Positions 27,528-35,930 of a stretch of DNA of 64,000 nucleotides are shown piece by piece (the first letter of the stretch is position 1; each line of letters starts with the position of its first letter). Under the pieces are notes generated by a model. It was not told where the DNA came from. It saw only the letters and a program-made list of their open reading frames with translations, and did no database searches. A program made the translations under genes and the position numbers. The DNA is from Zavarzinia marina (GTDB lineage: Bacteria; Pseudomonadota; Alphaproteobacteria; Zavarziniales; Zavarziniaceae). Location of the stretch: contig NZ_JAKGSB010000001.1 in the NCBI RefSeq assembly GCF_021568905.1, positions 806,001-870,000 of the forward strand, written 5' to 3'.

Positions 27528-27581
27528 AAGCGCCGCAGCTTCCCGGCATGATGACGCGATGCACATCGGACCGAATCCGTC

Positions 27582-27857
27582 ATGACCGGGATCACCATCG
27601 TTCTCGGCGGCCTGCTGACCGTTCTGGGCGCGCTGTGCCTCTATGCGGCCGCGCCCGCGCAGAAGATGCTGCCGGCGCCTGCCGGGTGGCGCGGCGCCGT
27701 GCTGGGCGGTACCGGACTTGGGGCCGCGCTCGGCGTCCTGATGGCCGCGATGGGGCCGGCCGGGGCCATCTATACCGCCGTCACCGTGGCCATGACCGTC
27801 TGGTCCCTCGCCCCCCTGGCGCTCGCCTTCCGCCGCCGGAAGGAAGCCGCGCGATGA
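27582..27857 (+). CDS. Small membrane protein of iron-uptake operon (DUF3325-like)
   Basis: A 91-residue protein of three or so hydrophobic helices (GITIVLGGLLTVLGALCLYAA; AVLGGTGLGAALGVLMAAMG; IYTAVTVAMTVWSLAPLALAF) with a short basic tail. Its size and its place ahead of a DUF3649-like protein, a PepSY-TM protein and a TonB receptor match the small DUF3325-type proteins often found in such operons. Family assignment rests mainly on context; the molecular role is unknown. Its stop overlaps the next ATG. Confidence 0.6.
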   Translation: MTGITIVLGGLLTVLGALCLYAAAPAQKMLPAPAGWRGAVLGGTGLGAALGVLMAAMGPAGAIYTAVTVAMTVWSLAPLALAFRRRKEAAR

Positions 27858-28153
27858 GCACCCGGGCGATGTCTGGCCGCCTCTCCAGCCGCAACTGGTT
27901 CGGCAAATCCGCGGCGGGGCTGGTGCTCGGCTATGGCATCGCCATCGCCTGTTCGGGGCTGATCGCCCTCGCCGGCCCCATGGCCGACAACGGCAAGATG
28001 CAGTTCGTCATGTGGATGGTGCCGCCGGTCTGGTGCGGTGTCCTCGGTTTCTGTTTCCTGTTCCGCGACGGCTGGCGGGCCTGGGGTTGGCTGGGTCTCG
28101 CCAATATCCTGCTCTTCGGCGCCTTTTTCGCCGGGCGGGCGCTGTTGCATTAG
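27854..28153 (+). CDS. Small membrane protein of iron-uptake operon (DUF3649-like)
   Basis: A 99-residue protein with about three membrane helices (AAGLVLGYGIAIACSGLIALAG; FVMWMVPPVWCGVLGFCFLF; WGWLGLANILLFGAFFAG). The pattern of a basic N-terminus (SSRNWFGKS), a gap with MADNGKMQ and a terminal RAWGWLGL block resembles DUF3649 proteins encoded beside PepSY-TM reductase-like proteins. The ATG at 27854 overlaps the previous stop (ATGA). Role unknown. Confidence 0.6.
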   Translation: MSTRAMSGRLSSRNWFGKSAAGLVLGYGIAIACSGLIALAGPMADNGKMQFVMWMVPPVWCGVLGFCFLFRDGWRAWGWLGLANILLFGAFFAGRALLH

Positions 28154-28162
28154 GACGTTTCG

Positions 28163-29719
28163 ATGCGTACCGACGTCGTCACCATGTACCGCGACATCCA
28201 TTCCTGGGTGGGTATCGCCTGCGGCCTGTTCCTGTTCACCGCCTTCTATGCCGGCGCCTTCACCATGTTCGAGGGCGCGATCGGGCAATGGACGGCGCCG
28301 CCCGCCGGCCTGTCGCCGCCGCCCGCCCTGAGCGAGACGCCGCGCCTGATCGCGGAAACATTGGCGGCCCGGCCCGACGCGGCGGGCGAATTCCGCATCA
28401 TCGTCACCCCGCGCGCCGATCTGCCGGCGCGTCTGGTCTGGCCCGACCACGGCGAGGCGGCGGCGGGCGATGAGGACGAGCACGGCCGGGAACGGCTGCT
28501 GGGCGCCAGTTTCGCCGCCGACGGCAGCCTCGAGGTCGCGCCGATCGCGGCCAGCGGCGCCGCCGGCTTCATCGACATGCTGCACCAGCAGGTGGGCGTG
28601 CCCCTGGAACGGGACACCGCCCTGATCATCACCGGGATCGTCTCCCTGCTCTATGCCGTTGCGCTGATCTCCGGCGTGATCGTGCTGTTGCCGAGCCTGG
28701 TGAAGGATCTGTTCAAATTCCGCTTCGGGCGGAACTTCAAGCGCATGTGGCTGGACATCCACAACGGCCTCGGCCTGTTCAGCCTGCCGTTCCATATCGT
28801 CATGGCCGTGACCTCGGTCGTCTTCGCCTTCCACGACCAGATCTACGACACCCAGGACGTCGTCTTCTACGACGGCAAGATCCAGACGATGTGGAGCCGG
28901 CCCGCCGTCTCGCCCCATCCGCCGGAAACGCCGCTGCTGGCGGGCGATGAAATCGTCGCCCGCGTCGGCGAACAGGCGCCGGGTTTCGAGGTCCATACGC
29001 TCGCCTATCGCCGCGCGCCCGACGGCCGCCTCGTCCTGATGGTCTGGGGCGAGGATCCGCGCTATGCCAGCCGCGCGCCGGAAGGCGGGCTGATCAACGT
29101 CGATCCCCATGACGGCGGCATCCTGGACCGGAGTTACCTGCCCGGTGCCACGGACGGCTGGCAGCCGTCGGTCAACACCTTCTTCGCCCTGCATTTCGGC
29201 ACTTTCGGCGGCGACGTGATCCGCTGGAACTATTTCGTTCTCGGGCTGGCCGGCGCCTTCCTGATCTATTCGGGCAATATCCTGTGGGTCGATGCCCGGC
29301 GCCGGCGGGAGACGCGCGGCGGTGGGCGCGAGGGGCGGACGACCCAGGCGCTCGACCGTCTCACCGTCGGCTGGATGCTGGGCACCATGGCCGGCATCTC
29401 CCTGATCGTGGCGGTCGCGAAATGGCTGCCGGGCCTCGGCATCGATGCCGCGCCCTGGATCGAACCCACCTTCTTCGCCTGCTTCCTCGGCGCCATCGCC
29501 TGGGCCTTCGTCCGGCCCCGCGCGCGGATCGGTTTCGAACTCTTCGGCCTTGCCGCCATTGCCACCGCACTCGTGCCCCTCGGCAGCCTGCTCGGCCTGT
29601 TCGGTGCGGCCTGGAACCACCCCTGGCCGCTCTGGGCCGTCGATGCCGTCGCCGTCGCGGGCGTGTTGTTCTTCGCCGTTCACGCCGCTCGGATGAAGCG
29701 CGTCGCCGTTGCCGCCTGA
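28163..29719 (+). CDS. PepSY-associated TM helix protein (iron-uptake operon)
   Basis: A 518-residue membrane protein. Helix 1 (HSWVGIACGLFLFTAFYAGAFTMFEG) is followed by a periplasmic PepSY-like region, a helix (TALIITGIVSLLYAVALISGVIVLLP), the motif FKFRFGRNFKRMWLDIHNGLGLFSLPFHIVMAVTS, a second periplasmic part and further helices at the C-terminus. The His residues in HSWVG, DIHNGLG and FHIV are typical of the family, some members of which reduce ferric siderophores. It lies just before a TonB-dependent receptor, so a role in releasing iron after uptake is plausible. Confidence 0.82.
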   Translation: MRTDVVTMYRDIHSWVGIACGLFLFTAFYAGAFTMFEGAIGQWTAPPAGLSPPPALSETPRLIAETLAARPDAAGEFRIIVTPRADLPARLVWPDHGEAAAGDEDEHGRERLLGASFAADGSLEVAPIAASGAAGFIDMLHQQVGVPLERDTALIITGIVSLLYAVALISGVIVLLPSLVKDLFKFRFGRNFKRMWLDIHNGLGLFSLPFHIVMAVTSVVFAFHDQIYDTQDVVFYDGKIQTMWSRPAVSPHPPETPLLAGDEIVARVGEQAPGFEVHTLAYRRAPDGRLVLMVWGEDPRYASRAPEGGLINVDPHDGGILDRSYLPGATDGWQPSVNTFFALHFGTFGGDVIRWNYFVLGLAGAFLIYSGNILWVDARRRRETRGGGREGRTTQALDRLTVGWMLGTMAGISLIVAVAKWLPGLGIDAAPWIEPTFFACFLGAIAWAFVRPRARIGFELFGLAAIATALVPLGSLLGLFGAAWNHPWPLWAVDAVAVAGVLFFAVHAARMKRVAVAA

Positions 29720-29755
29720 TCCCGGGAACAGGTTACCGGTGATTGGTTTTTAATA

Positions 29756-29772
29756 ATGAGAATCGCTCTCAT
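29756..29772. promoter_or_regulatory. Iron-box-like palindrome before the TonB receptor gene
   Basis: ATGAGAATCGCTCTCAT has exact 6-bp inverted arms (ATGAGA / TCTCAT) and sits in a short AT-rich stretch 73 bases upstream of the receptor ATG. It resembles Fur-type operators, but Irr or RirA could also act in an alphaproteobacterium. Confidence 0.55.
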
Positions 29773-29844
29773 CACTCCCTAGGATGCGCCGACTCGCTGC
29801 CCGCGGCCCCGCCGCAGGCGTTCATTCGTTGCTGGGGAAATGCC

Positions 29845-31872
29845 ATGCGTTCAAACCGTCTCACCACCGATGCCCAGACATCCCGGGCCCTGCGCCGCCT
29901 GGCCGCCGCCGCGAGCCCGCTGATCCTCGCGCTCGCCGCCGGTCCCGCCCTGGCGCAGACCGAGGCGGAGACGGAAAGCACCGTCCTGCCGACGGTCGTG
30001 GTGACGGCGTCGGGCGGGGCGGTCGAACTGGAGGACGCGCCGGCGACCATCACCGTCGTCACCGCCGAAGAGATCGCCAAGATGGGCGCCAGCGACGTGC
30101 GCCAGGTGCTGTCGCGTATCGAGGGCATCACCCTCGGGCGCAGCGGCAATCAGACCACGGTGCAGATCCGCGGCATGAGCGAGCGCTATACCCTGTTCCT
30201 GGTCGACGGCAAGCGCGTCTCTTCCGCCCCCAACCTGTTCCGGGGCAACGACTATGATTCCGGCTGGGTCCCGGTCGACGCCATCGAGCGGATCGAGGTG
30301 ATCCACGGTCCGATGTCCACCCTCTACGGCTCGGACGCCATGGGCGGCGTCGTCAACATCATCACCAAGAAGGCGACGGGCAAATGGTCCGGCTCCTTCA
30401 CCGCCGACTATACCGCGCAGGAAAACCGCGACGCCGGCGACGAGGCGAGCGCCGGCTTCTTCATCTCCGGCCCATTGATCGAGGACAAGCTGAGCCTCAA
30501 GATCTTCGGCGGCTGGGACCGGCGCAACGCCGACGATCCCACCCTGAACCCGACGCCGACCCTGGCCGGCTTCGGCGAGGACGACGACCGCTACGCGGAT
30601 GCGACGCTGACCTGGTTCGCCGATGCCGACAATGAATTCAGCCTGAACTACGGCTTCTCGCGACGCGATCACAGCGATTTCCCGCTGGAGCGTCACGCCC
30701 TGTCCCTCGGCCATCGCGGCACCTACGATTTCGGCGAGACCGACCTCCAGCTCTGGGGCGACCGCATCCACAACGAATACGGCCACGGCAATGTCGCCGG
30801 TGTCGACCAGCCGAACACCGCCTATAACGCCGGCGTCGACGGCAAACTGGTGATGCCCGTCACCCTTGGCCTCGACCAGACCGTGACGCTCGGCGCGTCG
30901 CACCGCTATCAGCGGATCGAGGACGAATTCGTCCTGACCGGCGGCGGCGACACCACGTCTTCCGTCAGCCAGAGCGCGATCTTCGTCGAGGACGAGATCG
31001 CGGTGACCGAGGATTTCCTCGTCACCCTGGGCGGGCGCGGCGATTTCCACGAGAATTTCGGCAGCCATTTCAGCCCGCGCATCTACGGCGTCTTCCATGT
31101 CACCGACAACGTCACGCTGAGGGGCGGCTGGTCTACCGCCTTCAAGGCCCCGACCCTGCTGGAGAACAGCCCCAACTGGCTGCAGATCTCCTGCGGCGGC
31201 GGCTGTTTCCTGGTCGGCAGCGATGATCTCGATCCCGAGACCAGCCAGACCGTGGAAATCGGCGTCTCCTATGCCGATGCGCTGTGGTCGGGCGCCGTCA
31301 CCCTGTTCCGCAACGACATCGAGGACATGATCCCCTTCCCGCCCGCGCGGACGGGCGATCCCGTCCTGGCCACGACCTTCAGCAATTTCGTCGGCCTCGA
31401 CTCTCTCGGCCGGCCGATCTTCAGCTACGAGAACATCGACGAGGCCCGCACCCAGGGCATCGAGGCGAATGTCTCCGTCAGACCGACCGAGACTCTGACG
31501 ATCAGCGCCAATTACACCTATCTCGATGCCGAGGCCCAGAGCGGCGTGAAGCGCCCCCTGATCTACCAGCCGGAGCATTCGGCCAATCTGGCGCTCGACT
31601 GGCAGGCGACCGAAGCCCTAGACCTTTCCGTCGCCGTCAACTATGTGGGCGAGCAATATACGTCGGTGCCGACCAACGGCAATCTGGCCAATGCGACGAC
31701 CGTCGATTCCTTCGTCACCAGCGACGTCATCGCCAGCTACGACGTGAACGACCACCTGACCGTGCGCGCCGGCGTCCTGAACATCGCCGACAAGACGGTG
31801 ACGCGGACCATCGGCAATGATTTCAACGTCGACGGCCGGCGCTTCTTCTTGTCGACCACCGCCAGCTTCTGA
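29845..31872 (+). CDS. TonB-dependent outer-membrane receptor (siderophore/iron)
   Basis: A 675-residue receptor with a signal peptide ending near ALAQTE (residue about 34). The TonB-box/plug region follows: LPTVVVTASGG, TITVVTAEEIAKMGASDVRQVLSRIEGI, and IRGMSERYTLFLVDGKRVSS, IERIEVIHGPMSTLYGSDAMGGVVNIITK. A 22-strand-type barrel ends with FNVDGRRFFLSTTASF. The plug resembles FepA/colicin-I-receptor types. The ATG at 29845 was preferred over an in-frame upstream ATG because it starts the signal peptide directly and lies downstream of the iron-box palindrome. Ligand unknown. Confidence 0.9.
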   Translation: MRSNRLTTDAQTSRALRRLAAAASPLILALAAGPALAQTEAETESTVLPTVVVTASGGAVELEDAPATITVVTAEEIAKMGASDVRQVLSRIEGITLGRSGNQTTVQIRGMSERYTLFLVDGKRVSSAPNLFRGNDYDSGWVPVDAIERIEVIHGPMSTLYGSDAMGGVVNIITKKATGKWSGSFTADYTAQENRDAGDEASAGFFISGPLIEDKLSLKIFGGWDRRNADDPTLNPTPTLAGFGEDDDRYADATLTWFADADNEFSLNYGFSRRDHSDFPLERHALSLGHRGTYDFGETDLQLWGDRIHNEYGHGNVAGVDQPNTAYNAGVDGKLVMPVTLGLDQTVTLGASHRYQRIEDEFVLTGGGDTTSSVSQSAIFVEDEIAVTEDFLVTLGGRGDFHENFGSHFSPRIYGVFHVTDNVTLRGGWSTAFKAPTLLENSPNWLQISCGGGCFLVGSDDLDPETSQTVEIGVSYADALWSGAVTLFRNDIEDMIPFPPARTGDPVLATTFSNFVGLDSLGRPIFSYENIDEARTQGIEANVSVRPTETLTISANYTYLDAEAQSGVKRPLIYQPEHSANLALDWQATEALDLSVAVNYVGEQYTSVPTNGNLANATTVDSFVTSDVIASYDVNDHLTVRAGVLNIADKTVTRTIGNDFNVDGRRFFLSTTASF

Positions 31873-31879
31873 ACGAGAA

Positions 31880-31905
31880 GGGGCGCCACCCGGCCGTGGC
31901 GCCCC
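31880..31905. terminator. Bidirectional hairpin between TonB receptor and pit
   Basis: Exact 10-bp arms GGGGCGCCAC (31880-31889) and GTGGCGCCCC (31896-31905) with a 6-base loop lie between the convergent ends of the receptor (stop 31872) and the phosphate transporter (stop 31933). They could serve both transcripts. Confidence 0.7.
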
Positions 31906-31932
31906 GTCCCCGTCGCCCTGTCGGGCGGCGGA

Positions 31933-33537
31933 TCAGAAGATCGCGCGCAAGAGCAGGAAGGCGCCGGCGCTGAGGATGCCGGCGGCCGGCAGGGTGATGA
32001 CCCAGGCGAGCGCGATCGGCTTCATCAGATCCCAATTGGTCTGCTTGTTGACGAGACCGATGCCAAGCACGGCGCCGATCAGAATATGGGTGCTCGACAC
32101 CGGCAGGCCGAAGGTCGAGGCCAGCATGACGACACCCGCCGCCGCCAGTTCCGCCGAGAAGCCCGAGGCCGGGTGGATCTCGGTCAGATTGTGACCGACG
32201 GTGGCGATCACTTCCTTGCCGATGAACCAGAGGCCGACGATCAGGGCGACGCCGAAGGTGACCATGGCGATGGTCGGCACCGCGACATTCGCCTCCATGC
32301 CGCCGCTGCGCAGCACGTCGAGGATGGCCGCGAAGGGACCGATCGCATTGGCGATGTCGTTGGAGCCGTGGCTGAAGGCGAAGCCCGACGCCGTGAAGAC
32401 CTGCATCCAGGAGAAGATCAGGAAGGTCGCCCGATCCAGGGTCTCGCCCTTCAGGGTCTTGGCGAAGATCAGCGTGCCCATCCACACGGCCGCGCCGATC
32501 ATGCCCATGATCAGATAGTTGTGCAGCGTGGTCAGGCCGAGATCGATGTGCTTCAGGCCCTTGAACAGCACCATGGACGAAATGATCATGGCGCCGATGG
32601 CGGCGACCATGGGCACCCAGCTTTCCAGCGCCTTGTGGGCGTTGATCTGGCCGCGCTTCTCGTCGATCGCGTGCAGCTCGCGGTAATATTCGGATTCGAG
32701 TTCGTTCGGATCGAAATCATCGTCGCTGGCCAGCGAGACGTCGCGCGCCAGCGCATGGGTATAGGAGATCTGCTGGATTTCCGACAGGCGCTCGAAGGCT
32801 TCCTTGTGCTTGCGGTTGTGCTCGCGCTTTTCCGCCCTGATCTGCGCCAGCTTGGCGCTGGCCGCGTCGTTGAAGGCCAGGATGTGCTTCTTGATCTGGA
32901 AATAGAGCACATAGGCGACCACGCCGCCGAGCACCGGCGACAGCACCCAGGAGACGGCGATCAGGCCGATCTTGTCCCATTTGACGAGGCCGAAGGCATC
33001 GTCCGTGCCGCTCATCAGGATGCCGAGGGTGATCGACGAACCGACGATGGCGCCGACGATCGAATGGGTGGTCGAGACCGGATAGCCCTTCTTGGTCGCA
33101 TAGAGCAGCCAGAAGGCAGCGGCGACCAGGGCCGACATCATGATGTAGACGAAGTCGAGGGGCTGGACCGTCATGCCGCCCAGATCGACGATGCCGCCAC
33201 GGATGGTGCTGGTCACCTCGCCGCCGGCGATGACCGCGCCGCTGACCTCGAAGATCGCGGCGATGGCCAGCGCCTGCTTGATGGTCAGGGTGCCGGCGCC
33301 GACGCTGGTGCCGAAGGAATTGGCGACGTCGTTGCCGCCGATGTTGAAGGCCATGAACACGCCGAACAGCGTGGCGAGCAGCAGCAGCACCCAGTTGTTG
33401 CCGTTGGTGTAGCCGATGGCCCAATAGTAGAAATAGCCCGTCGCGATGATGAAGATCGCGCCGAAGAACAGGCTGAGCGGGGAAATCCCCGTCCCGCCGC
33501 TCATCCCGCCCGTCGCGGGATTGGTGTCCGTGGTCAT
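31933..33537 (-). CDS. pit: PiT family inorganic phosphate transporter
   Basis: A 534-residue permease with the duplicated PiT signature: [21 protein letters not shown] in the first half and [22 protein letters not shown] in the second. Each is followed by the family [13 protein letters not shown] / [14 protein letters not shown] blocks. A long charged cytoplasmic loop (residues about 220-320) separates the halves. It imports phosphate with H+ or as a metal-phosphate complex. The ATG at 33537 has AAGGGG five bases upstream. It is divergent from nifA, with about 285 bases between the starts. Confidence 0.92.
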   Translation of the reverse strand: MTTDTNPATGGMSGGTGISPLSLFFGAIFIIATGYFYYWAIGYTNGNNWVLLLLATLFGVFMAFNIGGNDVANSFGTSVGAGTLTIKQALAIAAIFEVSGAVIAGGEVTSTIRGGIVDLGGMTVQPLDFVYIMMSALVAAAFWLLYATKKGYPVSTTHSIVGAIVGSSITLGILMSGTDDAFGLVKWDKIGLIAVSWVLSPVLGGVVAYVLYFQIKKHILAFNDAASAKLAQIRAEKREHNRKHKEAFERLSEIQQISYTHALARDVSLASDDDFDPNELESEYYRELHAIDEKRGQINAHKALESWVPMVAAIGAMIISSMVLFKGLKHIDLGLTTLHNYLIMGMIGAAVWMGTLIFAKTLKGETLDRATFLIFSWMQVFTASGFAFSHGSNDIANAIGPFAAILDVLRSGGMEANVAVPTIAMVTFGVALIVGLWFIGKEVIATVGHNLTEIHPASGFSAELAAAGVVMLASTFGLPVSSTHILIGAVLGIGLVNKQTNWDLMKPIALAWVITLPAAGILSAGAFLLLRAIF

Positions 33538-33731
33538 GTCTGCCCCTTTCAAAGCCCCTCCGGACCGCGGTGCCGCAGTGCGGAAATACCCGATTCCTAC
33601 TATGGGGAGATGTGTGACATCGTGATGATGATCGGCTGACGCTCGCGCGCAAAACTTGTTGCAATTCGGCGTAGATCGGACCGGATGTTCGCCGATCCGG
33701 TGATAATGCGGCGCAGCGAAAATCCGCCGAT

Positions 33732-33745
33732 TTGAGCAAGATCAA
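33732..33745. promoter_or_regulatory. FNR/FixK-type site upstream of nifA
   Basis: TTGAGCAAGATCAA fits the TTGA-N6-TCAA consensus of FNR/FixK-family activators. It lies 77 bases before the nifA ATG, a distance suitable for class II activation of a promoter near 33775-33785. It could equally influence the divergent pit gene. Confidence 0.6.
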
Positions 33746-33822
33746 TTCGGCACCGCAAAAATCCGTTCACTATTCCTGATCACCGCTCGGTCGTCGCTTC
33801 TCAGTCAACCAAGGGGGGATCC

Positions 33823-35625
33823 ATGTTCGGTCCAACGTCCGTTTCCCCGAACCCTCATCCTCTGGCCGGTACCGTGCCGCTGCCGCACCGCGGGTCGAGC
33901 CGCGCGCCTGGCGCCGACCGGACGGAAATGGCGCTCTATGGCATCTACGAGATTTCCAAGCTGCTGGCCATGCCGGCCCGGATGGAGATCAACCTGGCGG
34001 GCGTGCTGTCCCTGCTGTCCTCTTTCCTGGACATGCGGAACGGCTTAATCGCGCTGCTCGACGGCACGGGCGCGCCCGAGATCGTCGTCGGCTCCGGCTG
34101 GTCGGAAGCGACGGCGAAGCGCTATTTCCGGCGCCTGCCCGAACGCGCGATCGGCCGCATCGTCGTCACCCAGACCCCGCTGGTGGTCGAGAATGTCGCC
34201 CATGACCCCCTCTTCGCCGGGGTCGATTTCTCCACCTGGGGGCCGAAAGGCGTGTCCTATTCCTTCATCGGCGTGCCGATCAAGGTCGAGGACAGGGTGA
34301 TCGGCACCCTGACCATCGACCGGAACTGGAACGAACAGCCCCATTTCCACTACGACCGCGATGTCCGCTTCCTGACCATGGTGGCCAATCTGGTCGGCCA
34401 GTCGGTGCGCCTGCAGCGTCTGATCGCCCAGGACCGCCAGCGCCTGATCGCCGAACAGCACCGCCTGGCGAAGGCCATGGCGGATTCCGTGCGCTCCCAG
34501 CGCGGCCTGACCGCCCAGAGCGGCGAGCGCCACGGCGTCGTCGGCGACAGCCCGGCGATCCGCGCCGTGCTCGACAAGGTCCGCATCGTTGCCCGTTCCC
34601 ACACCACGGTGCTGCTGCGCGGGGAGTCCGGCACCGGCAAGGAATTGTTCGCCCAGGCCCTGCACGAGATGTCGCCCCGCAACAAGGCCGCCTTCGTGAA
34701 GCTGAACTGCGCCGCTCTCCCCGAAAGCGTGCTCGAGAGCGAACTCTTCGGCCATGAGAAGGGCGCCTTCACCGGCGCCCATGCGCTGCGCAAGGGCCGC
34801 TTCGAGATGGCCGATGGCGGTACCCTCTTCCTCGACGAGATCGGCGAGATTTCGGCCATGTTCCAGGCCAAGCTGCTGCGCGTCATCCAGGAAGGCGAAT
34901 TCGAGCGGGTCGGCGGTTCGAAGACGATCAAGACCGACGTCCGCCTGATCGCGGCCACCAACCGCAATCTCGAGGAAGCGGTCGCCAAGGGCGATTTCAG
35001 GGCCGATCTCTATTACCGGATCAGCGTCGTGCCCCTGTTCCTGCCGCCGCTGCGCGACCGGCCGAGCGACATCCCGAAACTGGCCCGCGAATTCCTGCGC
35101 CGCTTCAACGAGGAGAACGGCACCCATCTGACGCTGACCGAGAATGCGGTTCAGGTCCTCTCGGGTTGCTATTTCCCGGGCAACGTCCGCGAACTCGAGA
35201 ATTGCGTGCGCCGAACCGCGACCCTTGCCCATGGTCCCTCCCTGACCGGCCCGGATTTCGCCTGCCGCAACGACGGCTGCCTGTCCGCCATGCTGTGGAA
35301 GGGCCCGGCGCGGGATGCGGTACCGGCCGGTTTCCAGCCCCTGCCCATCGCCCCGCGCAATGGCGCACCGGCGGCGGCTTTGCCGCCGGCCCCCGCGACC
35401 AGCGCCGATGAGCCCCCGGAGGCCGGCGGCGAATGGCCGGCAGGCTGCCCCGCCCCCGGCCATTGCCCCGCGACCGGCGACGGCAAGTCGGAGAAGGAAC
35501 GCCTGGTCGAAGCCATGGAGACCGCCGGCTGGGTCCAGGCCAAGGCCGCCCGCCTGCTGGGCCTGACGCCGCGCCAGATGGGCTACGCGCTGCGCAAGCA
35601 CGACATCCCGATCAAGAAGTTCTGA
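33823..35625 (+). CDS. nifA: Nif-specific transcriptional activator NifA
   Basis: A 600-residue sigma-54 enhancer-binding protein. The N-terminal GAF domain (residues about 45-190) is followed by the AAA+ domain with Walker A GESGTGKE (about 267-274), the sigma-54 contact loop GAFTGA (about 314-319) and FLDEIGEI. The C-terminal helix-turn-helix is AKAARLLGLTPRQMGYALRKH. Cys449, 461, 481 and 486 form the C-x11-C-x19-C-x4-C motif of oxygen-sensitive NifA. A long Pro/Ala-rich linker before the HTH has a further CPAPGHC pair. The ATG has AGGGGG four bases upstream. It activates the nifB, nifH, iscA/nifU and fixA promoters listed below. Confidence 0.95.
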   Translation: MFGPTSVSPNPHPLAGTVPLPHRGSSRAPGADRTEMALYGIYEISKLLAMPARMEINLAGVLSLLSSFLDMRNGLIALLDGTGAPEIVVGSGWSEATAKRYFRRLPERAIGRIVVTQTPLVVENVAHDPLFAGVDFSTWGPKGVSYSFIGVPIKVEDRVIGTLTIDRNWNEQPHFHYDRDVRFLTMVANLVGQSVRLQRLIAQDRQRLIAEQHRLAKAMADSVRSQRGLTAQSGERHGVVGDSPAIRAVLDKVRIVARSHTTVLLRGESGTGKELFAQALHEMSPRNKAAFVKLNCAALPESVLESELFGHEKGAFTGAHALRKGRFEMADGGTLFLDEIGEISAMFQAKLLRVIQEGEFERVGGSKTIKTDVRLIAATNRNLEEAVAKGDFRADLYYRISVVPLFLPPLRDRPSDIPKLAREFLRRFNEENGTHLTLTENAVQVLSGCYFPGNVRELENCVRRTATLAHGPSLTGPDFACRNDGCLSAMLWKGPARDAVPAGFQPLPIAPRNGAPAAALPPAPATSADEPPEAGGEWPAGCPAPGHCPATGDGKSEKERLVEAMETAGWVQAKAARLLGLTPRQMGYALRKHDIPIKKF

Positions 35626-35665
35626 TCAGGGCTTTCCGACCGACACTCCTCGTCTTCAAAAACCC

Positions 35666-35744
35666 GTCGTCCCGGCGTAAGCCGGGACCTCCATCCGGAT
35701 TGAGCTCTTTCCTGCGAAAGGTCCCGGCCTACGCCGGGAGGACG
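35666..35744. repeat. Dispersed inverted-repeat element, copy 1 (after nifA)
   Basis: Left arm GTCGTCCCGGCGTAAGCC and a near-perfect inverted right arm ending in GCCGGGAGGAC flank about 30 bases. Each arm can also form a small CCCGGC/GCCGGG hairpin. It lies 40 bases past the nifA stop and may end the nifA transcript. It is one of four related copies. Confidence 0.8.
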
Positions 35745-35775
35745 GTGTGGGATGGACAACGCTCGTCCGACGTTT

Positions 35776-35791
35776 TGTCGGGGGTGCGACA
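35776..35791. promoter_or_regulatory. NifA binding site (UAS) of the nifB operon
   Basis: TGTCGGGGGTGCGACA is an exact TGT-N10-ACA site, 86 bases upstream of the -24 element. It lies between two perfect 15-bp inverted arms, CCGACGTTTTGTCGG (35767-35781) and CCGACAAAACGTCGG (35797-35811), which partly overlap it. Confidence 0.85.
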
Positions 35792-35857
35792 AACGTCCGA
35801 CAAAACGTCGGACCTCTGCCCGGGCCGTTTTCCGCGCGCCCAGTGATAACCCCGTCA

Positions 35858-35870
35858 AATCAATGATTTG
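35858..35870. promoter_or_regulatory. IHF-type site of the nifB promoter
   Basis: AATCAATGATTTG is an exact match to WATCAANNNNTTR and lies between the NifA site and the -24/-12 promoter, as expected for DNA bending by IHF. Confidence 0.6.
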
Positions 35871-35876
35871 CCGCTT

Positions 35877-35891
35877 TGGCACGGCGCTTGA
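35877..35891 (+). promoter_or_regulatory. Sigma-54 promoter of nifB
   Basis: TGGCACGGCGCTTGA fits the -24/-12 consensus TGGCAC-N5-TTGC except at its last base. Transcription should start near 35900, about 30 bases before the nifB start codon. Confidence 0.85.
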
Positions 35892-35930
35892 AAAGGAATC
35901 CCCCGGGAACCCTTGCGACGGAGGATGAGC

